A stretch of 64,000 nucleotides of DNA from an uncultured Bacteroidales bacterium (GTDB lineage Bacteria > Bacteroidota > Bacteroidia > Bacteroidales > ML635J-15). The number at the start of each line of letters is the position of its first letter. Position 1 is the first letter of the stretch. The stretch is taken from contig CAJOIT010000003.1 of NCBI GenBank assembly GCA_905234755.1, forward strand, positions 259,135 to 323,134, given 5' to 3'. Under the pieces are notes generated by a model that saw only the letters and a program-made list of their open reading frames with translations, was not told the origin of the DNA and ran no database searches. The translations under genes were made by a program, and so were the position numbers. Positions 47,219-55,934 of this stretch are shown here, in pieces.

Positions 47219-49528
47219 ATGAAAAAAATATTGTTGATATTAGGGATATTGCTAATTGCCTCACATTTTGCAACAGCAACTCCCGGATGCTACTGGGTAT
47301 TTTTCCGTGATAAGGCGAATACATCATTCAATCCTTACGAATATTTTGATGCAAAGGCAATTGAGCGCCGCGAAAAGTTGGGATTGTCGCTATATGACAT
47401 TACCGATTATCCGCTCAACGGCGGTTATGTAGATGCGGTTTCGGCATTGTCGGAAGAAGTTGTCGGCGAATCGCGTTGGTTTAATGCGGTTGGCATTATG
47501 GCAGAAAGTGCAAACATCGAAAAGATAAAGGCTTTGCCGTTTGTGTCGCGCGTTGTGGAAATAGCAGGGGAGATGGTTGTCGCTTCGTATACCAACGCAG
47601 TTGAGAACGAGGACGAAGCCTTCGATGTTTCCATGCTGAAACCCGAATTGCTTCCGCAGTTGATGAGAATGCAGGGCGAAAAGTTTGCCGAAAATAACAT
47701 CGATGGTAAAGGCGTCAGGATTGCCGTATTTGACGGCGGTTTCCCAAGTGTCGACAAGCACGAGATTTTCAGTCACCTTCGCGACAACAACCAGATTCTC
47801 AAGACATGGAACTTTCCGAACAAGAAGGAATATGTGTATAGTTGGAGTTCGCATGGAACTATGACATTGAGTTGCATTGCTGGCGTTTACCAAACAAGTA
47901 ACAAGGTGCAGAAACTCGGTCTGGCTACAGGTGCCGAATTTTTGCTGGCTCGTACCGAGGTAAATCCCGAACCTTTCAAGGAGGAAATTTGGTGGACGCA
48001 GGCAATGGAGTGGGCAGACCAGAATGGCGCCGACATAATCAGCAGTTCGCTCGGCTATGGAAAGGAGAGGTACTACACAAAGGATATGGACGGCACTTCG
48101 TATGTTGCCAAGGCTGCAAATATGGCGGCTCGCAAGGGTATGCTGGTTTGCAATTCCATGGGTAACGAAGCTGATGATAGGTCTTGGACAGTGCTTATAA
48201 CTCCAGCCGATGCCGATAGTGTAATTTCTGTTGGTGGAATAGAGGATTCGCTCGACAAGTATCGTCACATTGATTTTTCATCGTTCGGACCTACTGCCGA
48301 TGGTCGCCGCAAGCCGAATGTCGTTGCTTTTGGTCACGCGTATGTTGCCAACCCAAAGGGCGGAATGACAATGGCTTACGGAACTTCGTTCTCTTGCCCG
48401 CTTGTGGCAGGTTTTGCTGCCTGTGCATGGCAGACCAAGCGCGACCTAACCGCAATGCAGATGATGGCGGAAATTGAAAAGTCGGGCGATATTTATCCGT
48501 ATTTCGACTATGCGTTGGGTTATGGCGTCCCGCAGGCTGGATATTTTGTTGATGGACCAAAGGCGAATGTCGAACCTACTTTCGAATTTGAAAAAGTTGG
48601 CAACACCTTGAAGATAAAATGCCAGCCGTTTGAGGAAAATACCGAAGTTTTCTACAATCTTATGCGTGAAGATGGCAGATTGCATTCGTACGAACATGTT
48701 GATGCAAAGGGAGAATCTGTGATTTCCATTAGCAATATAGATATGTATTCGTCTTTTACCGTAAATGTATATTATCACGGATATGTTGGCTCGTACAAGA
48801 TTGACGGAAACAAAGAAGGTAATCTGGTTTATGCATGTCAGCCTGAAACAAAACTTACTGATGCAACGAAGATTATGTCGAGAAATGAGAACCAGAGCAA
48901 ACGTGAATATGGCAAGCCAGCGAAACATCATTTGCTATTGCAGATGAATGCTGGTTTTGCAGGCGTTAAGACATTTGAAGGCACGACCAACAAGCAGAAG
49001 ACGGCTTTCTCGGCTTTGGTCGGTGTTCAGTGGGATGCTTGCAAGCGCTATCATCTTGGTGCTGGCATTGGAATGGGATTTGACGACTATAGGGGAAATT
49101 ACCTTGATGGTATTAGTTATGCTACGCCAGCTTTCCCTGGTGCTGCTCAAGTGCTTCGAGAAAGATTCCGCACTTCAAATCTGAATATTGAATTGTTCCA
49201 GAGAGTTACACTTGCGCATGGCGGTTTGATGCACAACGGATTTACATGGGACTTGGGTGTTTTTGGAATGTGGAATTTCGAAAACCATTATGTTCAGCTT
49301 TGGAAATCGGATATTACCGATAATTATTTAAGAGAAAGAAAAATCAGAAAGAATTACGACTTTATAAATCCGTTGCAGTGGGGTGTAAAGATGGCGTTTA
49401 CATACGACATTGTTTCGGTGTATGCAAAGCTTAGAATCTCCGATTTGCTCAATCCATCGCTGTATCCGGGCAATTATGACGATTTTATGAAGTTGGAAAT
49501 CGGTATGCAACTGATGTTTGTGAAATAA
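47219..49528 (+). CDS. Subtilisin-like (S8) serine protease with probable C-terminal beta-barrel
   Basis: 769 residues from ATG 47219 (ATG 47213 also possible). Signal peptide about 1-21. Catalytic triad intact: Asp in IAVFDGGFP (about 170), His in SSHGTMTLS (about 220) and Ser in YGTSFSCPLVAG (about 390). After a linker, about 570-769 looks like an outer-membrane barrel: aromatic alternating strands (HHLLLQMNAGFAGVKTF, YHLGAGIGMGFDDYRG, LEIGMQLMFVK). If right, the protease is held at the outer membrane by its own barrel, either facing outward or the periplasm. The barrel has no autotransporter motif I recognise. Confidence 0.85.
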   Translation: MKKILLILGILLIASHFATATPGCYWVFFRDKANTSFNPYEYFDAKAIERREKLGLSLYDITDYPLNGGYVDAVSALSEEVVGESRWFNAVGIMAESANIEKIKALPFVSRVVEIAGEMVVASYTNAVENEDEAFDVSMLKPELLPQLMRMQGEKFAENNIDGKGVRIAVFDGGFPSVDKHEIFSHLRDNNQILKTWNFPNKKEYVYSWSSHGTMTLSCIAGVYQTSNKVQKLGLATGAEFLLARTEVNPEPFKEEIWWTQAMEWADQNGADIISSSLGYGKERYYTKDMDGTSYVAKAANMAARKGMLVCNSMGNEADDRSWTVLITPADADSVISVGGIEDSLDKYRHIDFSSFGPTADGRRKPNVVAFGHAYVANPKGGMTMAYGTSFSCPLVAGFAACAWQTKRDLTAMQMMAEIEKSGDIYPYFDYALGYGVPQAGYFVDGPKANVEPTFEFEKVGNTLKIKCQPFEENTEVFYNLMREDGRLHSYEHVDAKGESVISISNIDMYSSFTVNVYYHGYVGSYKIDGNKEGNLVYACQPETKLTDATKIMSRNENQSKREYGKPAKHHLLLQMNAGFAGVKTFEGTTNKQKTAFSALVGVQWDACKRYHLGAGIGMGFDDYRGNYLDGISYATPAFPGAAQVLRERFRTSNLNIELFQRVTLAHGGLMHNGFTWDLGVFGMWNFENHYVQLWKSDITDNYLRERKIRKNYDFINPLQWGVKMAFTYDIVSVYAKLRISDLLNPSLYPGNYDDFMKLEIGMQLMFVK

Positions 49529-49533
49529 TCTTG

Positions 49534-49580
49534 GGGACAATTTGTCCCTAGGAAATTTCAGTTGTACCCATATTGGGTAC
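49534..49580. repeat. Two short palindromes after the protease gene
   Basis: GGGACAA-t-TTGTCCC (49534-49548) and GTACCCA-tat-TGGGTAC (49564-49580). No T-tract follows. The rest of the 49529-49856 gap shows no gene; it ends with a terminator. Confidence 0.6.
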
Positions 49581-49804
49581 ATTTCGTTATTTGGGGATTT
49601 TCAACTTGCAAGGGTAGGTGCAATTTGTACCCATCCTTTGGTGTGTTTCCCAGTTTCTCTGTATGTTGTGCTTCCAACATGTGATTCGCGATGTTCGTGC
49701 AAGTCGAGGGCAGACAAGTTTCACTTGTATGCCGAGGCGCAGCCAAACATCTGTGAAACAAAAAATGTATCAATGAAATGTAGAAAAACAGCAATAGCAT
49801 CCAA

Positions 49805-49837
49805 CAAAAAAAGGACACTTTTCAGTGCCCTTTTTTA
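49805..49837. terminator. Bidirectional terminator downstream of the CHASE2 pair
   Basis: A-rich arm, CAC-ttttca-GTG core with GG/CC pairs and a TTTTTT run; fits the minus-strand gene ending at 49857 and plus-strand transcripts from the protease. Confidence 0.7.
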
Positions 49838-49856
49838 TCGTGTGTGTTTTAGCGTC

Positions 49857-50660
49857 CTAGTATAATTCGAGTATAGGGTAGATGTTCTTGTCGAGCGACA
49901 GTCTTATGAGTTTAATCTTTCTCATATATTCGTTTTGAGTCTTGTTGATTTCATCAACTTCCTTCTGGTATTCGCTCTTCCATGCATCATCAGCGAAAGT
50001 GAAAGTTCTAAGGATTGTGCCACTGTCCGGGTCGCCGGCTGTTGGACTTACTATCCACGAGTACTTTTTGCCCTTCTGGTAAATCTTTTCGTCAAACTTT
50101 ACAACGAATGCGCTGTCTGTTGTAGCGTAGTTGTCAATAATAGGTTCGCCCGATTCCTCGTCGTATATCTTGAGGTACAACTTTTTCTGCTTCGGGTTGG
50201 CCCAGTTAAGAACAACATAATTTTCGATAACCATTGCATCGTCGAACGGGTCTCTGATGATGTCGCCTACTGCACGATAAACACCACCGCTCTTGCGTTC
50301 CTTCTGCGAGTTCTGAATCATGTTGTTTGCGATGTAGTTGAAGAATTCCTGTGTGAGGTTGCTGTTTCCTACATCTTCGTAAATCTTGTTGAGGTCCGAT
50401 ACTGAATATGTTCCCGGTGTGTTGATTCCCATTGGCACATCGCTCTTGTTGGTAAGAACAACATACGAACCTGACGGAACCTTAAGAGAACTTTTCGATG
50501 AGATATAACTGTCTCTTACAAGGTTTGTTTCAACCTTCTTGTCAACAATCTTCGGATTCCCTGAGAAATAGAAAACCTTATACTCACTTGTCTGAGCGCT
50601 TAAACTTATTGCGAATAAACTCAAACCTAACAATGCTGCGTAAAACTTTATTCCTTTCAT
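49857..50660 (-). CDS. Secreted protein paired with CHASE2 gene, FecR-like start
   Basis: 267 residues. Signal peptide MKGIKFYAALLGLSLFAISLSA. Residues about 25-100 resemble a FecR-type beta domain (YKVFYFSGNPKIV, KSSLKVPSGSYVVLTN), followed by a region with paired beta strands (LYLKIYDEESGEPII). In iron-signalling systems FecR is an anti-sigma regulator, but here there is no membrane segment or sigma gene, so only the fold is suggested. Its start overlaps the CHASE2 gene by 77 bases in another frame; the signal peptide shows the overlap is real. Confidence 0.6.
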   Translation of the reverse strand: MKGIKFYAALLGLSLFAISLSAQTSEYKVFYFSGNPKIVDKKVETNLVRDSYISSKSSLKVPSGSYVVLTNKSDVPMGINTPGTYSVSDLNKIYEDVGNSNLTQEFFNYIANNMIQNSQKERKSGGVYRAVGDIIRDPFDDAMVIENYVVLNWANPKQKKLYLKIYDEESGEPIIDNYATTDSAFVVKFDEKIYQKGKKYSWIVSPTAGDPDSGTILRTFTFADDAWKSEYQKEVDEINKTQNEYMRKIKLIRLSLDKNIYPILELY

Positions 50661-51900
50661 CTTTCGTGTATTTAAATGTTTGCGTTATAAATGAATCTAT
50701 CTTAAATAATTCTAATGTTTCTTCGTACAAATATAGAACCTCGATACAGAATATCAGCATGATTCCAGTTGGCATCATATCAATTTTTATGCCAAACTCT
50801 TTCATTACATAGTACGAAATTAATAAAACTACTCCAATCAATATGAATTGTATCGGCTTGGAAAGAATATCGAAGAATTTGGCACCGAACACATACCAGT
50901 AACCCAGCCACAAAACAAAGAAGAATGTTATTATGAATGCCAGCAAGTTGTTCTGCCAGTTCTCAAATGTGACCAGACAGTCGTCATTCATTATCATGCT
51001 GATTGCATGTGCATGTATTTCAATGCCTTTGGCATCGTATCCGTCGCATCGTTTCAATGGCGTAAAGAATGCATCAATTGTATCCATCGGAGCACCCTTG
51101 TATAAGCCAAGATATCCCATTAGTACGATGTTGTCCTTCAGCATTCGCAGGTCGCACGAATCGTTAATGTCCTCGTAGTCAATCTTGATGAACGGCATGC
51201 TTCCGCCTCGGTAGTTTATGCATTCAAGTTGCTTCTTGTTTCGTTTTGCAAAACGCATGAACATGTCCTGGTCGTACATGTTTACTATTGCTGCCGAAAA
51301 AGCGTTTACCGTTACCGTATCGTGGGTTATCGAATCGGTGAAACGGATGAACTTGTCAAATTCGCGGCAGGTTTGCGGTTCGTTCTGCAACTCGCAGTGT
51401 CCGTAGGGCAGGTCGCCGAAGAATTCATTCGTGCGGATTATGCCCACAGCCTTGTCGGGGTCTTCCTCGTCATATATGCCGAATGATCCCATAATAATGT
51501 TCGGCTTGGCATTTAGGGCTTGCTTCAATGCCATATCCTCCATTATTTCCTGTATGTTTCCGGTCTTCGGCTCTCTGAATACGGCATCAATACCAATGAC
51601 CTTAGGCTCGAACTTCTCGATTATGTTTATCTTTTCGGCAAGTTCACCTCTGCTCAAATCGCCAATGTTGACTATATATATATTGGTGTCGGTCTTGTAT
51701 ATGTCGTCCTTGCGGCTCATCTCCGAATATACAAGGTCACTATATTCAAAGTTGTCAATATAGTCATCAAAAGGATTGAAAAGGTCAATCGAATCGATGA
51801 TACTCCACATGAACACTACCAAAAATGCTGTAAATACAGTAATAAGCGCTGCATCAACTAATAGTAGCGGACCATATTTTTCTGGATACTTCCTTGCCAT
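50584..51900 (-). CDS. CHASE2-domain membrane protein
   Basis: 438 residues from ATG 51900. A -7 box lies just upstream, so the longer TTG frame (51951) is rejected. One N-terminal membrane segment (about 20-42), an extracytoplasmic CHASE2 domain (about 60-310; IVNIGDLSRGELAEKINIIE, KVIGIDAVFREPK), then about three membrane segments near the C-terminus (LLAFIITFFFVLWLGYWYVF, FILIGVVLLISYYV, MLIFCIEVLYLYEE) and a basic tail. CHASE2 domains sense unknown ligands and are usually fused to cyclases or kinases; no output domain is present here. Partner of the secreted protein that overlaps it. Confidence 0.85.
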   Translation of the reverse strand: MARKYPEKYGPLLLVDAALITVFTAFLVVFMWSIIDSIDLFNPFDDYIDNFEYSDLVYSEMSRKDDIYKTDTNIYIVNIGDLSRGELAEKINIIEKFEPKVIGIDAVFREPKTGNIQEIMEDMALKQALNAKPNIIMGSFGIYDEEDPDKAVGIIRTNEFFGDLPYGHCELQNEPQTCREFDKFIRFTDSITHDTVTVNAFSAAIVNMYDQDMFMRFAKRNKKQLECINYRGGSMPFIKIDYEDINDSCDLRMLKDNIVLMGYLGLYKGAPMDTIDAFFTPLKRCDGYDAKGIEIHAHAISMIMNDDCLVTFENWQNNLLAFIITFFFVLWLGYWYVFGAKFFDILSKPIQFILIGVVLLISYYVMKEFGIKIDMMPTGIMLIFCIEVLYLYEETLELFKIDSFITQTFKYTKDERNKVLRSIVRFEFIRNKFKRSDK

Positions 51901-51918
51901 ATTATTTATAATTTGTCG

Positions 51919-51926
51919 CAAAGGTA
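51919..51926 (-). promoter_or_regulatory. -7 promoter box of the CHASE2 gene
   Basis: Minus strand TACCTTTG, 19 bases before ATG 51900; this decides the start. Confidence 0.6.
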
Positions 51927-52054
51927 GCAATAAATATTTTTTCTCGCTCAATGTTGACTAAAAAACTTTTACAAAAGTTATGTGTGCGAAGTCCCGTGAT
52001 GTTTGCCTGTTGAAATCTTTAATGTTTTGTCGGGAAATGAAATGGCTTTTTGTG

Positions 52055-52062
52055 TAGTTTTG
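52055..52062 (+). promoter_or_regulatory. -7 promoter box of glpK
   Basis: TAGTTTTG, 15 bases before ATG 52078. Confidence 0.5.
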
Positions 52063-52077
52063 CAAAAAAAATAATTG

Positions 52078-53568
52078 ATGAAAAATTACATTTTATCGTT
52101 TGACCAAGGGACTACAAGTTCGCGTGCGATTCTGTTCGACAGACACTTTAATATTGTAGGTATTGAGCAGCAGGAAACTACTCAGAATTTTCCTAAGCCC
52201 GGTTGGGTGGAACAGGATGCAAACGAGATTTATCGCAATCAGATAGCAACAGCGCGGCGACTTATTAATAGGTGTGACATTTCGTTTTCTGATGTGGCTG
52301 CAATCGGCATCACCAACCAGCGCGAAACGACTGTAGTATGGAATAAAAATACTGGCAAGCCGATATATAATGCCATTATTTGGCAGGACAAGCGTACCGA
52401 GGATTTGTGTTCGAAAATAAAAGGAAGTGATTTCGGAAAGTATGTGAACGCTGTCACAGGACTGGTTGTGGATTCGTATTTCTCGGCAACAAAGCTAAAA
52501 TGGATTCTCGATAATGTGGACAATGCCAGAGAAATGGCGCGTAGGGGAGATTTGCTGTTCGGCACAATCGACACATGGCTGATATGGCGCCTGACAAGTG
52601 GGAAATGCCATGTCACCGACTGTTCAAATGCTTCGCGCACAATGATGTTCAATATTAAGACTCAGGAGTGGGACGAGAACATTCTTGACGAGTTCGGCAT
52701 TCCTATGAAAATGCTTCCCAATGTCGTTGATTCATCGTGCGAGGTGGGATTTACAGACAAATTGGTTTTTGACGAGGAAATTCCGATTTGTGGAATTGCT
52801 GGCGACCAGCAGGCAGCACTTTTCGGTCAGGCATGCTACAAGGAAGGTTCGGTTAAGAATACATACGGAACAGGTTGTTTCATGCTGATGAATACAGGAA
52901 ACAAGGATGTCCGTAGCAAGTGCGGTTTGGTGACAACAATTGCATGGAGGATAGGAGGCAAGGTTTCGTATGCGCTCGAAGGTAGCGTGTTCGTTGCAGG
53001 AGCAGCAATACAGTGGCTTCGCGATAAGCTTGGCGTAATAAAGACAGCCGCTGAAACCGAAAAGGTTGCATCGGAAGTGAAGGATACAAATGGCGTTTAC
53101 TTCGTACCTGCATTTGCTGGACTTGGCGCTCCATATTGGAATATGAATGTGCGCGGCTGCATAAGCGGTATAACTGGCGGTGCTACATATAAGCATATTG
53201 TCCGTGCGGCGCTTGAGTCGATGGCATATCAGACAAAAGATGTCCTCGATGCGATGGAAAAGGATTCTGGAATGAAAATTCAGTCCATAAATGTAGATGG
53301 CGGTGCTGCTGTGAACAATTTCCTTATGCAGTTCCAATCAGATATTCTTCAGATAGATGTGGTGCGACCGAAAATAGTGGAGTCGACATCGCTTGGTGCG
53401 GCCTACCTTGCAGCGATTGCTATCGGATGGTGTACTTTTGATGGATTGTCGTCATCACGTGAGATTGAACGAAAGTTCTCGCCCAAAATGAATGCGCGGG
53501 CGGCTCGCGAAAAATACAGCGGTTGGTGTAAGGCTGTTGCCGATCTCGAGAGAAATAGCAAAAAATAA
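52078..53568 (+). CDS. glpK: Glycerol kinase
   Basis: 496 residues, normal length; the frame opens at TTG 52075 but ATG 52078 is the natural start. Phosphorylates glycerol to glycerol-3-phosphate in the cytoplasm. FGGY-kinase motifs intact: SFDQGTTSSRAILFD at the N-terminus, the glycerol site WVEQDANEI and GITNQRETTVVW, ATP site GIAGDQQAALFGQ, and YGTGCFMLMNTG. No glpF or glpD next to it. A hairpin terminator follows at once. Confidence 0.97.
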   Translation: MKNYILSFDQGTTSSRAILFDRHFNIVGIEQQETTQNFPKPGWVEQDANEIYRNQIATARRLINRCDISFSDVAAIGITNQRETTVVWNKNTGKPIYNAIIWQDKRTEDLCSKIKGSDFGKYVNAVTGLVVDSYFSATKLKWILDNVDNAREMARRGDLLFGTIDTWLIWRLTSGKCHVTDCSNASRTMMFNIKTQEWDENILDEFGIPMKMLPNVVDSSCEVGFTDKLVFDEEIPICGIAGDQQAALFGQACYKEGSVKNTYGTGCFMLMNTGNKDVRSKCGLVTTIAWRIGGKVSYALEGSVFVAGAAIQWLRDKLGVIKTAAETEKVASEVKDTNGVYFVPAFAGLGAPYWNMNVRGCISGITGGATYKHIVRAALESMAYQTKDVLDAMEKDSGMKIQSINVDGGAAVNNFLMQFQSDILQIDVVRPKIVESTSLGAAYLAAIAIGWCTFDGLSSSREIERKFSPKMNARAAREKYSGWCKAVADLERNSKK

Positions 53569-53573
53569 GGCAT

Positions 53574-53602
53574 AAAAAAAGCGGATGAAAATCCGCTTTT
53601 TT
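53574..53602. terminator. Bidirectional terminator between glpK and DUF5606 genes
   Basis: AAAAAAA-GCGGAT-gaaa-ATCCGC-TTTTTT, perfect six-base GC-rich stem serving two converging genes. Confidence 0.92.
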
Positions 53603-53619
53603 GTTTTTAAGAACTATTT

Positions 53620-54084
53620 TTATTCTTTGTTTTCTTCTGGTTCAGTTTGCTGCTCTTTTTCTGCATTTGCCTTTTCTTCAGCGTATGCCTTCATTGCTTC
53701 TTCACTGATTATTCCTTTTTCAACAAGGAGATTGTACCAAGAAATTATTTTCTTTACATCAGATGGATATACCTTTTCCTTGTCAAAATCGGGCAGAACT
53801 TTCTCGAAGAATGCAAATATTTCATTCTTTTCGGATTTTGCTGTAACACCAGTTATAGCACCTTTGTATTCGTTGAAAATGTTTGCAAAAACATCCTTCA
53901 GCGGAGTGTCGTTGTCGTATGTGTAAACAGTAATATCTTCAAGGGTGCTGATTCGTGAGGTTGAATATGCTGGCATACGCTTGCCTGTTATTAACGATTC
54001 AACAATGACACTGTTGTTCTTCTTCGATACCAACTTCAATAGTCCGGGTTGTCCTGCTATTGATAAAATTCCTTCCAAAAACAT
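53620..54084 (-). CDS. DUF5606 family protein
   Basis: 154 residues. The start (EGILSIAGQPGLLKLVSKKN) and the middle (SRISTLEDITVYTYDNDTPL) match DUF5606, a cytoplasmic Bacteroidota family of unknown function with an SH3-like N-terminal part. The last 30 residues are Glu-rich and disordered. Own promoter with both boxes at 54114-54143. Confidence 0.8.
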   Translation of the reverse strand: MFLEGILSIAGQPGLLKLVSKKNNSVIVESLITGKRMPAYSTSRISTLEDITVYTYDNDTPLKDVFANIFNEYKGAITGVTAKSEKNEIFAFFEKVLPDFDKEKVYPSDVKKIISWYNLLVEKGIISEEAMKAYAEEKANAEKEQQTEPEENKE

Positions 54085-54113
54085 AATTTCAATATCATTA
54101 AAAATTTAGGTTG

Positions 54114-54143
54114 CAAAAGTAGTGTATGAATTTTTAAAACAAA
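54114..54143 (-). promoter_or_regulatory. Promoter of the DUF5606 gene
   Basis: Minus strand TTTG (54140-54143), 18 bases, TACTTTTG (54114-54121), then 29 bases to the ATG; full -33/-7 match. Confidence 0.7.
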
Positions 54144-54253
54144 GATTTTTTTGCTGTTTTTTCTTAACAGGGGTATTTGAAAAGTGCTGTAAATGTTTGA
54201 AATGGTGGATGTTGGACTTTAGATTTACTCGCATTTATTTTGCAACTTTTTGT

Positions 54254-54261
54254 TATTTTTG
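54254..54261 (+). promoter_or_regulatory. -7 promoter box of the S1/P1 nuclease gene
   Basis: TATTTTTG, 18 bases before ATG 54280; the alternative TTG start at 54250 would lie upstream of it. Confidence 0.5.
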
Positions 54262-54279
54262 CGATATAATTTCAAAGGA

Positions 54280-55080
54280 ATGAAACGACTTTTTTGCATA
54301 TTCATTATGTCAATCTTCCTGTTTGGCGGAAGTATTGATATTTTTGCATGGGGGGAGAAGGGACACGACATTGTTGCTTATATCGCCGAAAAGCATCTTA
54401 CGCGTAAGGCAAAGAAAAATTTGAATGCAATTCTTGGTGGCAAGTCGCTAGTATATTATTCAACATGGATGGACTATATTCAGAATTCCCCGTATTGGAA
54501 AGATGGTTATGTGAGAACAAAGACCTGGCACTATATAAATGTAAATGAGGAATATACTCCACAAACTATGCCTCGCAATCCAAAAGGGGATGTACTTTCG
54601 GCCTTGAACATGTTAATAGATTCCTTGGAAAATCATAGAAAAGAGCTTTCCGACAGCGTCTGCTTCGATTATACTCGAATGCTAATTCATCTTGTCGGCG
54701 ACATGCATTGCCCAATGCATGTCGGAAGGTTGTCTGATAGGGGAGGTAATTGGCTGAAAATAAAATGGTTCGAGCACGATACAAATTTGCATGCGTTATG
54801 GGATTCAAAGTTGCTTGAAAGTGTACATTACTGGTCGTATACGGAATGGCAGCAGAACATTGATCGTTGTTCGAAGTCGGAAATCGCCCAAATGGCATCA
54901 GGAACTGTAGAGGATTGGCTGAATGAAACATGGAAGGTAACGGTCGATATATATGCAAATGTAACTCCAGGCGAGAACTATTCATATAAATATATTTATG
55001 ATTATGGACCTGTGGTCGAGCGGCAGCTACTATTGGCTGGCTATAGGCTCGCTGCGCTTTTGAATAGGATTTTTGGATGA
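54280..55080 (+). CDS. S1/P1-type secreted nuclease
   Basis: 266 residues. Signal peptide ends ...IDIFA, leaving Trp as the first mature residue (WGEKGHDIVAYIAE), which in this family ligates zinc through its amino group. Further zinc ligands are in HYINVNEEY, MLIHLVGDMHCPMHV and KWFEHDTNLHALWD. Such three-zinc nucleases cut single-stranded DNA or RNA, often for nutrient or nucleotide salvage outside the cell membrane. The stop overlaps the start of the L,D-transpeptidase gene (ATGA), so the two are coupled. Confidence 0.92.
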   Translation: MKRLFCIFIMSIFLFGGSIDIFAWGEKGHDIVAYIAEKHLTRKAKKNLNAILGGKSLVYYSTWMDYIQNSPYWKDGYVRTKTWHYINVNEEYTPQTMPRNPKGDVLSALNMLIDSLENHRKELSDSVCFDYTRMLIHLVGDMHCPMHVGRLSDRGGNWLKIKWFEHDTNLHALWDSKLLESVHYWSYTEWQQNIDRCSKSEIAQMASGTVEDWLNETWKVTVDIYANVTPGENYSYKYIYDYGPVVERQLLLAGYRLAALLNRIFG

Positions 55081-55721
55081 TAAGGGGAATTATTGCAATA
55101 TTTTTGATAATTGTAGGAGTGTCTTACGGTTGCGTTTCGAAGTCAAATGGGGCAGACAAGCCGATAGATAACATCGTTTGTCCCATTTATGAGGATACGA
55201 TTTCCGTTAATAAGGATGATAGTACATTTGTTTTTGTCAACGAAATGCCTTGTGTTAAGGAGCATTGCTTCATTGTGGTGTCGAAAAAGGAGAGGCATCT
55301 TTGTGTTTACGAGGCAATGTCGAATGATACGGTTTTGCTTGCTCGTTTCGACTGCTGTCTGGGCAAAAACTATGGTAACAAGCAGAAGCGCGGTGATATG
55401 CGCACTCCTGAATCATCGTTGCAAAAACCTTTCAAGATTACGAGCATTGAAAACTCATCGTGGTGGACTCACGATTTTGGTGACGGACGAGGTCGCATCA
55501 AGGCGTATGGCAAATGGTTCATGCGGTTGTCGTATGGCTCAGGCATCGGCATTCACGGAAGTACCAATAACGAGGATTCTGTTCCTGGTCGCCATAGCGA
55601 AGGATGCATACGACTTCGCGATGAGGACATAGATTTGCTTAAGCAGCACTATGCTTTCGTTGGCATGAAGGTGATAATCAAAGGAGAAGACGAAGATAAA
55701 TTAGATTTTGAATTGTTGTGA
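55077..55721 (+). CDS. L,D-transpeptidase (YkuD domain) family protein
   Basis: 214 residues. An N-terminal hydrophobic segment with Cys (IVGVSYGCVS) suggests a lipoprotein. The YkuD domain spans about 60-205, with GIGIHGSTNNED and the catalytic RHSEGCIRLRDEDI (HxxxSxGCxR: His and Cys present). It probably forms 3-3 cross-links or modifies peptidoglycan in the periplasm; related proteins in Bacteroidota also act as murein-binding enzymes. Coupled to the nuclease gene upstream. Confidence 0.9.
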   Translation: MIRGIIAIFLIIVGVSYGCVSKSNGADKPIDNIVCPIYEDTISVNKDDSTFVFVNEMPCVKEHCFIVVSKKERHLCVYEAMSNDTVLLARFDCCLGKNYGNKQKRGDMRTPESSLQKPFKITSIENSSWWTHDFGDGRGRIKAYGKWFMRLSYGSGIGIHGSTNNEDSVPGRHSEGCIRLRDEDIDLLKQHYAFVGMKVIIKGEDEDKLDFELL

Positions 55722-55827
55722 AGTTCTCATAACGAAAAATCATATTGATTTTGTTTGAATTGCGTTGTAAAAAGTAATGGGTTGATTCTCAGTCGATTTT
55801 GTTTTGTATGAAGGCGATTTTTTCTTA

Positions 55828-55932
55828 TTAGATGCAACCAAAACTATGTTTTTTAGTGTACTTTTGGTTGCTGTCTTAAAAATAGATGCAACCAAAACTA
55901 TGTGTTTTTATGTGCTTTTGGTTGCATCTACC
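55828..55932. repeat. Left flank repeat of the ATPase gene at 55935-57341
   Basis: About 105 bases made of two hairpin-like units: GATGCAACCAAAA...CTTTTGGTTGC and GATGCAACCAAAA...CTTTTGGTTGCATCTA, separated by an AT-rich spacer. It begins 2 bases past the ATPase stop. The same layout lies at 57388-57493. Confidence 0.8.
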
Positions 55933-55934
55933 GC

